A stretch of DNA of 62,695 bases from DASSYK01 sp036258315 (GCA_036258315.1 DATADX010000018.1:1-62695), one strand, 5' to 3'; numbered from the stretch's first letter, positions 1 through 8,451 are shown. Notes: generated by a model not told the origin, from the letters alone. Numbers and translations: made by a program.

Positions 1-294
1 CCGACGGACAAGACCTACAAGCTGCGCGCGCCCGCCTACGTCGCGTTGCGCACCGAGCGCTACCTGCTCACCCTCTACTCGAGCGGCGAGGTCGAGCTCT
101 ACGACATGGCGAACGACCCGAACCAGGTCGACTCGAAGTGGCGCAACAAGCGCTACCGCGACGTTCGCAAGTGGCTGCTCGCGAAGCTGCCGCTCTACGT
201 CAACTGCAAGGGGCAGGCCTGCGAGGAGGCGCTCGGCCCCGAGCCGAAGCCGGTCAAGAAGCCGACGTCGAGGCGGGCAAGGGCGAAGAGCTAG
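1..294 (+). CDS. Sulfatase family protein, C-terminal fragment (5' end outside window)
   Basis: The reading frame is open from base 1 to a TAG stop and encodes 97 residues with no start in view, so only the C-terminus is present. It contains the segment VELYDMANDPNQVDS, which resembles the 'ELYDLxxDPxE..N' element that closes the C-terminal subdomain of arylsulfatase/N-sulfoglucosamine sulfohydrolase proteins. The metal site and formylglycine motif would lie upstream and cannot be seen. The tail is Lys/Arg-rich (residues about 80-97) after a Cys pair (CKGQAC). Substrate cannot be inferred. An unrelated protein with a similar tail is possible but less likely. Confidence 0.6.
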   Translation, partial: PTDKTYKLRAPAYVALRTERYLLTLYSSGEVELYDMANDPNQVDSKWRNKRYRDVRKWLLAKLPLYVNCKGQACEEALGPEPKPVKKPTSRRARAKS

Positions 295-320
295 CCGGCA
301 CGGGACAGAGGCGGATGACC

Positions 321-587
321 CTACGCGCCGCGCGCGAGGATTGCCGCGATGACGCCCACGAGGGCGACGATCAAGCCGCCGCCGATCCTCAGCAGGAGCA
401 TGCGCAGGCCCTCGATCTGCCCGCCGAGCTCGGAGCGCAGCATTCCCATCTCGCTGCGGAGCTCGGTCCGCAGCGCGCCGACCTCTCCGCGTAGATCGCG
501 GATGTCGCCGTCCACCCTCGCGAAGCCCGAACGCATCGCCTCCGCCAGGTCATCCAGGCGTTCATCGGTCCAGGCTGAACGCTCCAT
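321..587 (-). CDS. Small coiled-coil protein with C-terminal membrane anchor
   Basis: 88 residues. Residues about 1-60 are charged heptad-like sequence (RVDGDIRDLRGEVGALRTEL, then RSEMGMLRSELGGQIEGL) predicted to form a coiled coil. Residues about 62-85 form one hydrophobic helix (GGGLIVALVGVIAAILA), giving a tail-anchored layout. The start ATG has no strong ribosome-binding site. It is convergent with the sulfatase fragment and tandem to the upstream LLM gene. Similar short coiled-coil/TM proteins are common and mostly uncharacterised; I cannot assign a function. Confidence 0.55.
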   Translation of the reverse strand: MERSAWTDERLDDLAEAMRSGFARVDGDIRDLRGEVGALRTELRSEMGMLRSELGGQIEGLRMLLLRIGGGLIVALVGVIAAILARGA

Positions 588-632
588 GGACGAAGAGTAA
601 ACCGCTGGGTGTGTCCGAAGTCCGAGCTTTCG

Positions 633-1496
633 TCAGGCCGCGCCGCCGCAATAGTGATCGATGCGCAGCGCCCACTCGTCGAGCTTGCGCTCGGCCGAGG
701 CGGTGTCGACGGCGTCCTCGGGGCGGAGCATGTGGACGGTGCGGGTGACGCCGGCGGCCTCGTAGCGGCGCAGCGAGTCGGGGTCGCGCGGCGGGATCTG
801 GATCGTGACCGGGATCGGGTCGCGGCCCGCCTCGGCGGCGCGGCGCTGGAGCTCCTCGATCCGGGGGATGTTGTGCTCCTCGGCGCCGATCCGGTTCGGG
901 AACCAGGCGTCGCCGTAGGCGAGCACGCGGTCGAGGACCTTGGCGCCGTTGCCGCCGACGAGCACCGGCGGGCCGGGCTGCTGGACCGGCTTCGGCCAGC
1001 TCCAGATCCGCTCGAAGTCGACGAACTCGCCGTGGTAGCTCGCCTCGTCCTCCGCCCAGATCGTCCTGATCGCCTCGATCCGCTCGCGCAGCATCGCGAA
1101 GCGGCGCCCGGGGTCGGTGCCGTGGTTCGCCATCTCCTCGAGGTTCCAGCCGCCGCCGACGCCGAACAGGACGCGGCCGCCGGAGAGGACGTCGAGGCTC
1201 GCGACCTGCTTCGCGGTGATGATCGGGTCGCGCTGGACGACGAGGCAGATCGCGGTCCCGATCCGGATCCGCTCGGTCGCCTGGGCCATCGTCGCGAGCG
1301 CGACGAACGGGTCGTGGATCCGCGAGTACTCGCGCGGCAGCTCGCCGCCGGCGGGGTGGTCGGTCTCGCGGGAGGCGGGGATGTGGCTGTGCTCGGTGAC
1401 GAACACCGACTCGAACCCGCGCTCCTCGCAGAGCCGCGCCAGCTCGGCGGGCTCGATCGCCTCGTCGGTGGGGAAGTAGCTGACCCCGAAGTCCAC
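633..1496 (-). CDS. LLM-class flavin/F420-dependent oxidoreductase
   Basis: 287 residues of the luciferase-like monooxygenase (TIM barrel) superfamily, similar to the F420-dependent subgroup. Visible landmarks are the N-terminal DFGVSYFPTDE strand, FVTEHSHIP, the conserved RIRIGTAICLVVQRDP stretch, LSGGRVLFGVGGGWN and PVLVGGNGAKVLDR. I chose the GTG at 1496 over the GTG at 1514: homologues typically begin near this DFG strand, and a TAGGAT box (1504-1509) sits 7 bases upstream, as expected for a leaderless transcript. If so, the first six codons of the longer form are promoter. Cofactor (FMN or F420) and substrate cannot be told from sequence. Confidence 0.85.
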   Translation of the reverse strand: MDFGVSYFPTDEAIEPAELARLCEERGFESVFVTEHSHIPASRETDHPAGGELPREYSRIHDPFVALATMAQATERIRIGTAICLVVQRDPIITAKQVASLDVLSGGRVLFGVGGGWNLEEMANHGTDPGRRFAMLRERIEAIRTIWAEDEASYHGEFVDFERIWSWPKPVQQPGPPVLVGGNGAKVLDRVLAYGDAWFPNRIGAEEHNIPRIEELQRRAAEAGRDPIPVTIQIPPRDPDSLRRYEAAGVTRTVHMLRPEDAVDTASAERKLDEWALRIDHYCGGAA

Positions 1497-1567
1497 GGCG
1501 GCGATCCTATTCACGCCCCGCAGCGGCGTTGGAAACGGCGGGGTCCGTCCGCTAGCCTCGCCGCACC

Positions 1568-1933
1568 TTGCCCGAGCTCGGACAGCCGGCCTCCTATCTC
1601 GTCCTCGAGAAGGGGCGGCCGGTCTACGACTGCGACGGCGGCAAGCTCGGCGAGGTCGAGCACGTGCTCGCCGACCCCGAGCTCGACATCTTCGACGGGC
1701 TCGTCCTCGACACGAGCATCCTCCCGGGCGGCCACCGGTTCGCAGACGCCGACCAGGTCGAGGAGATCTACGAGCGGGGGGTGGTCCTGCGCTGCACGCG
1801 CGGCGGCGCCGAGGCGCTCCCGCAGCCGAGCGAGAACGCCGCCGCGATGGAGGCGACGCCCGACGACACGGAGGAGTCGGAGCTGACCCGGAAGCTGCGC
1901 CGGGCCTGGGACCTGATCTCGGGCCGGACCTGA
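1568..1933 (+). CDS. PRC-barrel-like domain protein
   Basis: 121 residues, TTG start. Residues about 8-75 (YLVLEKGRPVYDCDGGKLGE, then VEHVLADPELDIFDGLVLDT) resemble the PRC-barrel fold, a small beta-barrel found in ribosome maturation factors and stress-related proteins. The C-terminal third (ENAAAMEATPDDTEESELTR) is acidic and likely a helical tail. The TTG is supported by a promoter-like TTGGAA (1529-1534), 18-base spacer and TAGCCT (1553-1558), ending 9 bases before the start, so the mRNA is probably leaderless. The role is unknown. Confidence 0.65.
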   Translation: MPELGQPASYLVLEKGRPVYDCDGGKLGEVEHVLADPELDIFDGLVLDTSILPGGHRFADADQVEEIYERGVVLRCTRGGAEALPQPSENAAAMEATPDDTEESELTRKLRRAWDLISGRT

Positions 1934-1955
1934 GCCGCCGGGCCGGCTCGCCCGG

Positions 1956-2414
1956 TCAGGGCCGCGTCGGGGCCGGCGCGGGACGGGCCGCGCGCCGTTG
2001 TTGCCCGGCGCTCGCCAGGTAGAGGATCGCGAGCGGGAGCAGCGCCTGCAGGTAGAGGCCGCCGAGGCTGAGCAGGTTGTCGGCGGTCGAGAAGTGCTCG
2101 GTCGTGGTCGAGTGGTAGATCGCGTGGGGGAGGGTGCCGACGAAGATCGCGACCGCGGCGGCCTGGACGAGGCGGCGATCCATCCAGACGGCGGCGAGGA
2201 CCACGAGCACGGTGAGGCCGAGCCCCGCGGCGCCGAAGTCGCGGAGCAGGTGCTCGTTGTAGGGCGGCAGGGCGGAGACCCACTGCGCCCAGCCGGGGAA
2301 GTCGTCGTAGAAGGTCCGCGGCGCGACGAGGATGTAGATCGCGACCCAGCCCATCGTCACCGCCAGATAGATCAATGCGACCCGGATCGTGGTCGCGTGG
2401 CGCTCGATCTTCAT
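1956..2414 (-). CDS. Small integral membrane protein, four predicted TM helices
   Basis: 152 residues with about four hydrophobic segments: residues ~10-30, ~60-80, ~83-100 and ~118-140. The loop between TM1 and TM2 carries RTFYDDFPGWAQWVSALPPYNEH, a motif I know from uncharacterised actinobacterial membrane proteins. The ATG at 2414 is preceded by a good ribosome-binding site (GGAGGGAG, 3-10 bases upstream). A longer reading upstream exists but has no membrane character and is not believed. No function can be assigned. Confidence 0.7.
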   Translation of the reverse strand: MKIERHATTIRVALIYLAVTMGWVAIYILVAPRTFYDDFPGWAQWVSALPPYNEHLLRDFGAAGLGLTVLVVLAAVWMDRRLVQAAAVAIFVGTLPHAIYHSTTTEHFSTADNLLSLGGLYLQALLPLAILYLASAGQQRRAARPAPAPTRP

Positions 2415-2580
2415 CGCTCTCCCTCCGATCGCCGCGGCGAGGGGCCTCGGCATCCGCGTCAGCGGACGATTATGCCGCCAGAGGAGGACCCGGTTCGCTG
2501 CCCTCTTCGTGCAAGCGCGAGCGCCGAAGCTACGCAGCCCCGGCACACAACTCAGCGGGCTCCTTGGTAGAACGCGGAGG

Positions 2581-2931
2581 GTGACTATCGAGAGGGCGGT
2601 GCCAAACATCAGCTCGGACCGCCCTGCCGAGACGCGCGATTTCTTCGCAAACCTGCTCGGCTTCGACGTTGTGATGGACCTGGGCTGGGTCGTGACCGTG
2701 GCATCACCGACGAACGCCTCCGCCCAGGTGACCATCATCGGCAACGAAGACCCCGCCGCGCCCGGTATCTCCGTCGAGGTGGACGACGTCGACGCGGTTC
2801 ACTCCAGGGCAGTGGAGCGTGGCATGGAGATCGCTTATCCCCTCCGCGACGAGGAGTGGGGAGTCCGGCGGTTCATGCTCCGCGAGCCGAGCGGCACGGT
2901 GGTGAACGTCCTTTCCCACCGCTCCCACTAG
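2581..2931 (+). CDS. VOC (glyoxalase/bleomycin-resistance fold) protein
   Basis: 116 residues spanning a single vicinal-oxygen-chelate module pair: betaalphabetabetabeta from VTIERAVPNISSDRPAETRD to the terminal EPSGTVVNVLSH. The closing 'R-x-F-M-L-R-E-P-S-G-T-V-V-N-V' strand is the typical metal/substrate half-site signature. The GTG start matches how homologues begin (TIERAVPNI). A purine-rich GCGGAGG lies directly against the start, and a TAGAAC box ends 7 bases upstream, so the translation mode is unclear. Probably a lyase, dioxygenase or resistance-type protein; the ligand is unknown. Confidence 0.75.
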   Translation: MTIERAVPNISSDRPAETRDFFANLLGFDVVMDLGWVVTVASPTNASAQVTIIGNEDPAAPGISVEVDDVDAVHSRAVERGMEIAYPLRDEEWGVRRFMLREPSGTVVNVLSHRSH

Positions 2932-3030
2932 CCCCGTCGATCAACGATAGGTCGGCGCGGCTCCTCCTCGCGCATTGCGAGCGCTACCGGGAGCAAGCGC
3001 GGCACTCCTGCTCCTCGTCCCAAGCGGGCG

Positions 3031-4455
3031 TCAGCCGGGCTGGATGTTCTTGTTGTGGTGGAAGGCATTGTCAGGGTCGTACTTGGCCTTGACCTCGGCG
3101 AGTCGCCGGTAGATCTGATCGCCGTAGGCCTCTCGAACCCGGCTGGAGTCGTCGTCGGAATCAAGGAAGTTGACGTAGACGCCGCCAGCGCGGTGCGGTT
3201 GGAGGGCTTGGAGGAATCGCCGCGCCCAAGCGGTCTCGGCCGCGGCGTGCTCGCCGGACTCGTCAGGGAGCCACACGGCGTCGATGATGATGTTGTGGGC
3301 CACGTCGCGACCGGCGTAGGCGGTGGCCTCCCGAGGGGCTCGGGCTACTGCGCCACCCATGTGGAACATTGCCGCGTACGACCTCGGGGAGGTGGCGGCG
3401 TAGGCGTGATCGGCGATGACGGTGATGGCGTCGTTGGAGAGGCCGGCGAGGTTCGTCGCCTTCCAGTAGTAGTGCCACCCGTGGAGGACGGTGTCGTCGA
3501 GGCCGCCCTGGAAGGCGGCGTACGGCGAGGGTGCGAGCAGGTCAACGATCGGGGTGCCGAACTCCTTGAGTGGCCGCACCACCTCGATCCCGTCCTCGGG
3601 CGCGCCGGCGTAGCAGCAGATGACGGCGATGGCCGGTCGCCAGTGCAGGTCCTCGGGGATGACCGGCAGTGGGGGGACGGTGCCGAGCCTGACGACGGTG
3701 CCGAGCTCGTCCGGCGCTTCGGCGGCGAAGTCGCGGTAGAAGCGCAGCACGTCGGTGGTGTCGTCGGCCGCCCAGAAGACGGGCCCGGCCACCGCGGTCG
3801 GGCCGAGGGAATGCAGAGCGAACCGGAACGAGGTGACGACGCCGAAGTTGCCGCCGCCGCCTCGCAGCGCCCAGAACAGATCGGGGTGTTCGTCGGCGGA
3901 CGCCCGGACGATGCTGCCCTCGGCGGTGACCACCTCGGCGGCCAGCAAGTTGTCGACGGTGAGCCCGTGCTTGCGCATGAGGAAGCCAATGCCGCCACCC
4001 AGGCTGAGGCCGCCGACGCCGGTGTGGCCCACGATGCCGCCCGTGGTGGCCAGGCCGTACGCCTGTGTCTCGTGGTCGACGTCTCCCCACAGGGCACCGC
4101 CTTGCACGAGAGCGGTGCGCTCGACGGGATCAACCGATACGGCCCGCATCGCCGAGAGGTCGATGACGACCCCGTCGTCGCACACCGCGGTGCCGGCCAC
4201 GTTGTGGCCCCCGCCCCGTACCGCGATCTCCAGGTCGCGGTCGCGGGCGAAGCGCACCGCTGCGGCCACGTCGGCCACGCCCGTGCAGCGAGCGATGCAG
4301 GCGGGGCGGCGGTCGATCGCGCCGTTCCAGATCCTGCGGGCAGTGTCGTAGCCGGGGCTGGTCGGCAGCAGCAGCTCTCCGCGGAACGATCCGCCGAGCC
4401 CGTCGAACGCGGTCGTCTCCAGGGGCGGTGCCTGAGGTGTCTGGATAGCGGTCAT
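3031..4455 (-). CDS. FAD-linked oxidoreductase, berberine bridge enzyme (BBE)-like
   Basis: 474 residues, the usual length for this family. An FAD-binding type 4 (PCMH) domain covers ~residues 40-215, and the closing BBE segment is YDPDNAFHHNKNIQPG. The motif RGGGHN (His ~84) supplies the histidine used for 8-alpha covalent FAD attachment. The second flavin-linking cysteine of bicovalent BBEs is absent, because the equivalent loop reads GGIVGHTGVGG, so mono-covalent FAD is expected. ATG 4455 has a strong ribosome-binding site (AGGAGG, 6 bases spacing). It is divergent from the HxlR regulator at 4599, its likely controller. Substrate (sugar, polyketide or phenolic oxidation) is unknown. Confidence 0.88.
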   Translation of the reverse strand: MTAIQTPQAPPLETTAFDGLGGSFRGELLLPTSPGYDTARRIWNGAIDRRPACIARCTGVADVAAAVRFARDRDLEIAVRGGGHNVAGTAVCDDGVVIDLSAMRAVSVDPVERTALVQGGALWGDVDHETQAYGLATTGGIVGHTGVGGLSLGGGIGFLMRKHGLTVDNLLAAEVVTAEGSIVRASADEHPDLFWALRGGGGNFGVVTSFRFALHSLGPTAVAGPVFWAADDTTDVLRFYRDFAAEAPDELGTVVRLGTVPPLPVIPEDLHWRPAIAVICCYAGAPEDGIEVVRPLKEFGTPIVDLLAPSPYAAFQGGLDDTVLHGWHYYWKATNLAGLSNDAITVIADHAYAATSPRSYAAMFHMGGAVARAPREATAYAGRDVAHNIIIDAVWLPDESGEHAAAETAWARRFLQALQPHRAGGVYVNFLDSDDDSSRVREAYGDQIYRRLAEVKAKYDPDNAFHHNKNIQPG

Positions 4456-4526
4456 CTCGTCCTCCTACGGATATCGGCGCTCCGGGTAGCCATGCGAGCA
4501 ACGTAGGCTTGCCCGTCCGGGCTGAA

Positions 4527-4554
4527 TAGATCTACTTCCGAACCAACCGGTTCG
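4527..4554. promoter_or_regulatory. Divergent control region with two palindromes between the BBE gene and HxlR
   Basis: The 143-base gap between the divergent starts holds an inverted repeat CGAACC-AACC-GGTTCG (4539-4554) and the short palindrome TAGATCTA just before it. The gap is locally AT-richer than its surroundings. HxlR proteins bind such inverted repeats as dimers and often control the adjacent divergent oxidoreductase. Assignment as the HxlR operator is inference. On the HxlR side a TAGCAT box at 4584-4589 ends 9 bases before the ATG. Confidence 0.45.
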
Positions 4555-4598
4555 AATAACAGACCTGTCGGCCGATCCGCGGCTAGCATGGTGGCGCG

Positions 4599-5333
4599 AT
4601 GCGCAGCTACGCGCAGTACTGCCCGGTCGCCAAGGCCACCGAGGTCCTTAGCGACCGTTGGACGCTTCTGATCGTGCGCGAGATGCTCGGCGGCGCGAGC
4701 GGCTTCAACGAGCTCCAGCGCGGCCTCCCGGGCATCTCGCGCTCGGTCCTCACCGACCGCATGCGCGCGCTCGAGCGGGCCGAAGTCATCGAGCGCAGGA
4801 CGGGCCCCAAGGGCCGCACCCTCGAATATCGCCTCACGCCCGCCGGCCGTGACCTCCAGCCGGTCGTGCAGGCGATCGGCGAGTGGGGGGCGACCTGGTC
4901 GTTCACCGAGCCGCGGCCCGACGAACTCGACCCCGACCTGTTGATCGTCTGGATCGCCCGCCACGTCGTTCGCGAGCGGCTCCCACCCAACCGAACCGTG
5001 GTTCAGTTCGACTTTCGCGACCCCAAGCGGCGTTTCTGGATGGTCCTCGAGCCCTCTGAGGTCTCAGTCTGCCTTCAGCATCCCGGTTTCGACGTCGACC
5101 TCGAGGTCATCGTCGACACCACCACGCTCTACCGCGTCTACTTGGGACGGGCCGATCTGGGCGGCGCGATTCGAGCCGGCCAGCTGACGATGAGCGGCCC
5201 GCGGACACTGCAACGCGGATTCGGCCACTGGTTCACCTGGAGCGCATTCGCCCCAGCCAGCCGCTCGGCGCCGGAACGTCGCACAGCCGCCTCACGCCTT
5301 GCCAGCCCTCATCGCGTACGGATCGCCGAATGA
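4599..5333 (+). CDS. HxlR-family winged-helix transcriptional regulator with C-terminal sensor domain
   Basis: 244 residues, about twice a minimal HxlR protein. Residues ~8-95 form the HxlR winged helix: CPVAKATEVLSDRWTLLIVRE, FNELQRGLPGISRSVLTDRM, RALERAEVIERR and YRLTPAGRDL. Residues ~125-225 form an additional domain with an SCP2-like feel (VQFDFRDPKRRFWMVLEPSE, then GQLTMSGPRTLQRGFGHWF), as in many actinobacterial HxlR proteins. Cys8 at the N-terminus is in the position used by redox-sensing HxlR members, though that role is not demonstrated. Probably controls the divergent BBE gene. Confidence 0.85.
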   Translation: MRSYAQYCPVAKATEVLSDRWTLLIVREMLGGASGFNELQRGLPGISRSVLTDRMRALERAEVIERRTGPKGRTLEYRLTPAGRDLQPVVQAIGEWGATWSFTEPRPDELDPDLLIVWIARHVVRERLPPNRTVVQFDFRDPKRRFWMVLEPSEVSVCLQHPGFDVDLEVIVDTTTLYRVYLGRADLGGAIRAGQLTMSGPRTLQRGFGHWFTWSAFAPASRSAPERRTAASRLASPHRVRIAE

Positions 5334-5596
5334 CGGCGAGCCGGGCGCTGCACCGCAGTGGCCGCAACCGCAACGCCTGCATCCCCGCGAAGCAGCAGTC
5401 GGGTGGCGAGCGAATGCTCGAGAACGTGGCGGTGAGGTGCTCGGGCTCGCCGGCGACTCGCTCGAGTGGCGGCGTGCAGCGTTAGACGGCTCACGGTAAC
5501 GGCTCGTTCGGACCCGATAGGCCCCTGGTGCAAAATGGGAAAGCTGATCGGCTTTGCCAATAATCGATCTGCCGAGTGTCCAAGAGAGGGAGAGAC

Positions 5597-6088
5597 ATGA
5601 GCGTTACCGACGAGGTCCTCAGCAACAACGAGCGGTACGCCGCCGACTTCAGCAAGGGCGACCTGCCGCTGCCGCCTGCTAAGAAGCTGGCGGTGGTGGC
5701 GTGCATGGACGCGCGGCTCGACGTCCACAAGATCCTCGGGCTCGAGGAGGGGGACGCGCATGTGATCCGCAATGCGGGCGGCGTCGTGACCGATGACGAG
5801 ATCCGCTCGCTCGCGATCTCGCAGCGTCTGCTGGGCACCGAGGAGATCATCCTTATCCATCACACCGATTGCGGGATGCTCACCTTCAGCGACGACGACT
5901 TCCGCCGTCAGATCCAGGAGGACACAGGGATCAAGCCCGCGTGGTCGGCCGAAGCTTTCAGCGACCTGGACGAGGACGTGCGGCAGTCGATCGCCCGCAT
6001 CGAGGCGAGTCCGTTCATCCCGAAGAAGGACAGCGTGCGCGGGTTCGTCTACGAGGTGGAGACGGGCAGGCTTCGTGATGTGACCTGA
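5597..6088 (+). CDS. Beta-class carbonic anhydrase
   Basis: 163 residues. Interconverts CO2 and bicarbonate. Zinc ligands are visible as Cys36 (CMDAR), His89 and Cys92 (HHTDCGM), with the Asp38-Arg40 dyad. The spacing matches small mycobacterial beta-CAs of the Rv1284 type. The ATG at 5597 is chosen because of the GAGAGGGAGAG ribosome-binding site; an upstream in-frame GTG-type start adds seven unconserved residues. The 263 bases upstream contain no gene, only a short stem (AAAGC/GCTTT around 5534). It stands alone and is likely cytosolic. Confidence 0.92.
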   Translation: MSVTDEVLSNNERYAADFSKGDLPLPPAKKLAVVACMDARLDVHKILGLEEGDAHVIRNAGGVVTDDEIRSLAISQRLLGTEEIILIHHTDCGMLTFSDDDFRRQIQEDTGIKPAWSAEAFSDLDEDVRQSIARIEASPFIPKKDSVRGFVYEVETGRLRDVT

Positions 6089-6192
6089 CCCTGGGGCCTC
6101 TCCTCCTGTCGCTGGCGGCCCTGCGAAGGGGCTCTGTGGGCGCGACGAGGCGTCTCGGGGCGCGCAGTCATGTCAGAGACGGCCCAGCAGGC

Positions 6193-6230
6193 GTTGACAC
6201 GGTAGTCAACCAATCGGCGGTCCTGATTGG
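6193..6230. promoter_or_regulatory. Two abutting inverted repeats upstream of the hydrolase-cyclase gene
   Basis: GTTGAC-N6-GTCAAC (6193-6210) is followed immediately by CCAATC-N9-GATTGG (6210-6230), all within the 222-base gap after carbonic anhydrase. Both are exact inverted repeats and look like binding sites for dimeric regulators. The first also contains TTGACA, a -35-like hexamer, although no convincing -10 sits 17 bases downstream. The nearest downstream gene starts at 6311. Function is inference. Confidence 0.4.
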
Positions 6231-6310
6231 GGCCCGGATACGATTCGGGTCAGGATCGCGCTGTTCGAGGGGTCCGTTCGCCGAGGGCTCTGCCTGGCGC
6301 ACGAAAACCG

Positions 6311-7648
6311 ATGAGCACTCCCCCGACACGGTACGCCAAGTCCGGCGACGCCTCGATCGCCTACCAGGTAGTCGGCGAGGGGCCAATCGACTTGGTCCTC
6401 GTCCTCGGCTTCGCCACCCACCTCGAACTCCAGTGGGAGTCGCCTCCGCTCGCTCGCTTCTTCGAGCGGATCAGTTCGTTCTCGCGCCTGATCAACTTCG
6501 ACAAGCGCGGCACCGGGCTGTCCGACCCCGTCACCGAGGTGCCGACCCTCGAGCTGCGGATCGACGACGTCCGGGCGGTGATGGACGCCGCCGGGTCCGA
6601 GCGGGCGGCCCTTTTCGGGATCTCCGAGGGCGGGCCGATGAGCGCCCTGTTCGCGGCCACTCACCCCGATCGCGTGACCGCTCTGGTGCTCCACGGCGCT
6701 ATGGGGCGCACCACCGAGGCGCCCGACTACCCCTGGGCCTCGCCCGCGGACGCGCTTCGCGAGTCCGCCGCCGAGTTCATCGTCCCCTACTGGGGGCAAC
6801 AGGCGGAGGGGATGGTCGAGCTCTTCGCCCCGAGCTTCGCGGACGATCCCCAGGCGGTGGAGTTCACCGCCCGTATGGAGCGCTCAGCCGCAAGCCCGGC
6901 GATGGTCCAGCAGATCTTCGAGATGTTCCTGGACATCGATGTACGGGGCGTCCTGCCCACGATCCATGTTCCGACCCTCGTCCTCCACCGGCGCGGCGAC
7001 CGGGTCGTCAATCGACGCGCCGGCGAGGAGCTCGCCGCGCAGATCCCACAGGCCCGGTACGTGGAGCTCCCCGGGATCGACCATCTGCCCTGGGCGGGCG
7101 ACTCAGAAGCCGTGCTCGGGGAGATCGAGGAGTTCCTAACCGGCGCCCGCTCGTTAGCCGAGCCCGAACGCGTGCTGGCCACGGTGATGTTCACGGACAT
7201 CGTCGGCTCGACGGAACGAGCGGGGGAACTCGGGGATGCGCGCTGGCGCGAGCTGCTCGCGGCGCATCAGGCAGCGGTGCGGCGGGAGCTGATGCGGTTC
7301 CGCGGACGCGAGGTGAAGACGCTGGGCGACGGCTCCCTCGCCACCTTCGACGGTCCGGCGCGGGCGATCCGATGTGGGCGCGCGATCGTGGAGTCGGCCC
7401 GCTCTATTGGTCAGGAGGTGCGCATCGGGCTCCACTCCGGCGAGGTCGAGGTGATGGAGGAGGACGTTGCCGGGATCGCAGTCCACATCGCGGCACGGGT
7501 CGGAGCCCTCGCCGCCCCGGGGGAAGTGCTCGTCACCAGCACCGTCAAGGATCTCGTTGCCGGATCGGGGATTCGGTTCGTGGACCGGGGCGCGAAGCAT
7601 CTCAGGGGAATCTCCGACGAACGGCGGCTGTTCGCGGCAGCCCCGTAG
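6311..7648 (+). CDS. Alpha/beta hydrolase fused to class III adenylate/guanylate cyclase
   Basis: 445 residues. Residues ~1-275 are an alpha/beta hydrolase with nucleophile elbow GISEGGP (Ser105), oxyanion region LGFATHLELQWE, a DKRGTGLSD loop and a histidine in GIDHLPW. Residues ~285-445 are a class III nucleotidyl cyclase: the metal aspartate is in VMFTDIVGSTE, and VKTLGDGSLATFD supplies substrate-selecting Lys plus the second metal Asp. In the transition-state position the usual Asn-x-x-x-Arg reads VHIAARVGAL, so Asn is His while Arg is kept. The fusion suggests that a small-molecule ligand or substrate controls cAMP synthesis. Start ATG 6311 has no clear ribosome-binding site. Confidence 0.88.
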   Translation: MSTPPTRYAKSGDASIAYQVVGEGPIDLVLVLGFATHLELQWESPPLARFFERISSFSRLINFDKRGTGLSDPVTEVPTLELRIDDVRAVMDAAGSERAALFGISEGGPMSALFAATHPDRVTALVLHGAMGRTTEAPDYPWASPADALRESAAEFIVPYWGQQAEGMVELFAPSFADDPQAVEFTARMERSAASPAMVQQIFEMFLDIDVRGVLPTIHVPTLVLHRRGDRVVNRRAGEELAAQIPQARYVELPGIDHLPWAGDSEAVLGEIEEFLTGARSLAEPERVLATVMFTDIVGSTERAGELGDARWRELLAAHQAAVRRELMRFRGREVKTLGDGSLATFDGPARAIRCGRAIVESARSIGQEVRIGLHSGEVEVMEEDVAGIAVHIAARVGALAAPGEVLVTSTVKDLVAGSGIRFVDRGAKHLRGISDERRLFAAAP

Positions 7649-7686
7649 CGCCCGCGCCGCTACGACGTTGACAAGACGGCGGCCCT

Positions 7687-8451
7687 CTAGCGCGGGCCGG
7701 CCTCGATCGTCTCGCGCACCTCGCGCTCCCGGGGCTGGAGGCCGAAGTCCGCGAGGATCCAGGTCGCGCCGGCCTCCTCCCACGGGCCGATCGCCGAGCC
7801 GGCCGCAAGGTCGACAACGAGGTCGAACGGCCCGTCCCGCCCCGCCTCAGCCCTGAGGTCGCGAACCTCCTCACGGAGTTCCGTGAGCGCCTGGGGGCCG
7901 GGCAGCTCGATCGGGAAGAGTCCGTCCCAGCGGGCCGCCCGGCGCAGGGGGCGGCGGCTGGGCCAGCGGGCGGCTACCCATACCGGGATCCGGGGCGACT
8001 GCGTGGGCCGCGGCTCGAACTCGCCGCCCCAATAGGCGCTGAGCCGGTCGAGTCCCTCGTCGAGCAGTCGCGCCCTCTCGCGCGGATCGACGACCTCGCC
8101 GAAGGGCTCCAGCTCGTCGTTGCGATCGCTGCCGAGGCCAACGCCGAGGGTGAGGCGGCCGCGGCTGAGCAGGTCGAGCGTGACTGTCTCGCGCGCCAGC
8201 TTGTGGACCCGCCGCCGCGAGAGCGGGGTGACCAACGGGCCGAGGCGAATCCGCTCGGTGTCGGAGGCCACCGCGGCGAGCGCGACCCAGGGATCGGCGA
8301 CCGCCCGCACCGGCGGCCGGTAGCGCACGTGGTCCCACACGAAGAACCCGTCCCAGCCGTGCTCCTCGGCGCTCACGGCGAGCGCGGCCAACACCTTCGG
8401 ATCGACCAGCTCGTCGAACGGAGCAACGAAGATTCCGCGCTTCGCGCTCAC
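7687..8451 (-). CDS. LLM-class flavin/F420-dependent oxidoreductase (second copy)
   Basis: 254 residues, a TIM-barrel LLM protein somewhat shorter than the one at 633-1496 and only distantly similar. Landmarks: RGIFVAPFDELVDP, DGFFVWDHV, TERIRLGPLVTPLSRRR, LSRGRLTLGVGLGSD and RIPVWVAARWPSRRPLRRAA. The GTG at 8451 is preferred over that at 8460 because TAACGT (8459-8464) sits 7 bases upstream of it, fitting a leaderless mRNA, and homologues start near AKRGIF. Convergent with the cyclase gene, leaving a 38-base gap. Confidence 0.85.
   Translation of the reverse strand: MSAKRGIFVAPFDELVDPKVLAALAVSAEEHGWDGFFVWDHVRYRPPVRAVADPWVALAAVASDTERIRLGPLVTPLSRRRVHKLARETVTLDLLSRGRLTLGVGLGSDRNDELEPFGEVVDPRERARLLDEGLDRLSAYWGGEFEPRPTQSPRIPVWVAARWPSRRPLRRAARWDGLFPIELPGPQALTELREEVRDLRAEAGRDGPFDLVVDLAAGSAIGPWEEAGATWILADFGLQPREREVRETIEAGPR

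Noticed and set aside
609..1886. 425-codon plus-strand reading opposite the LLM oxidoreductase
   Set aside because: Mirror frame of 633-1496 that also runs over the PRC-barrel gene; composition is typical of shadow frames.
3055..4506. Long open reading on the plus strand opposite the BBE gene (483 codons), and similar ones at 10882-12537, 13227-14759 and 51966-53444
   Set aside because: High GC leaves the antisense frame of a real gene open. Their products are Asp/Glu/Val/Arg-rich without domains, and the true genes on the other strand have clear families.
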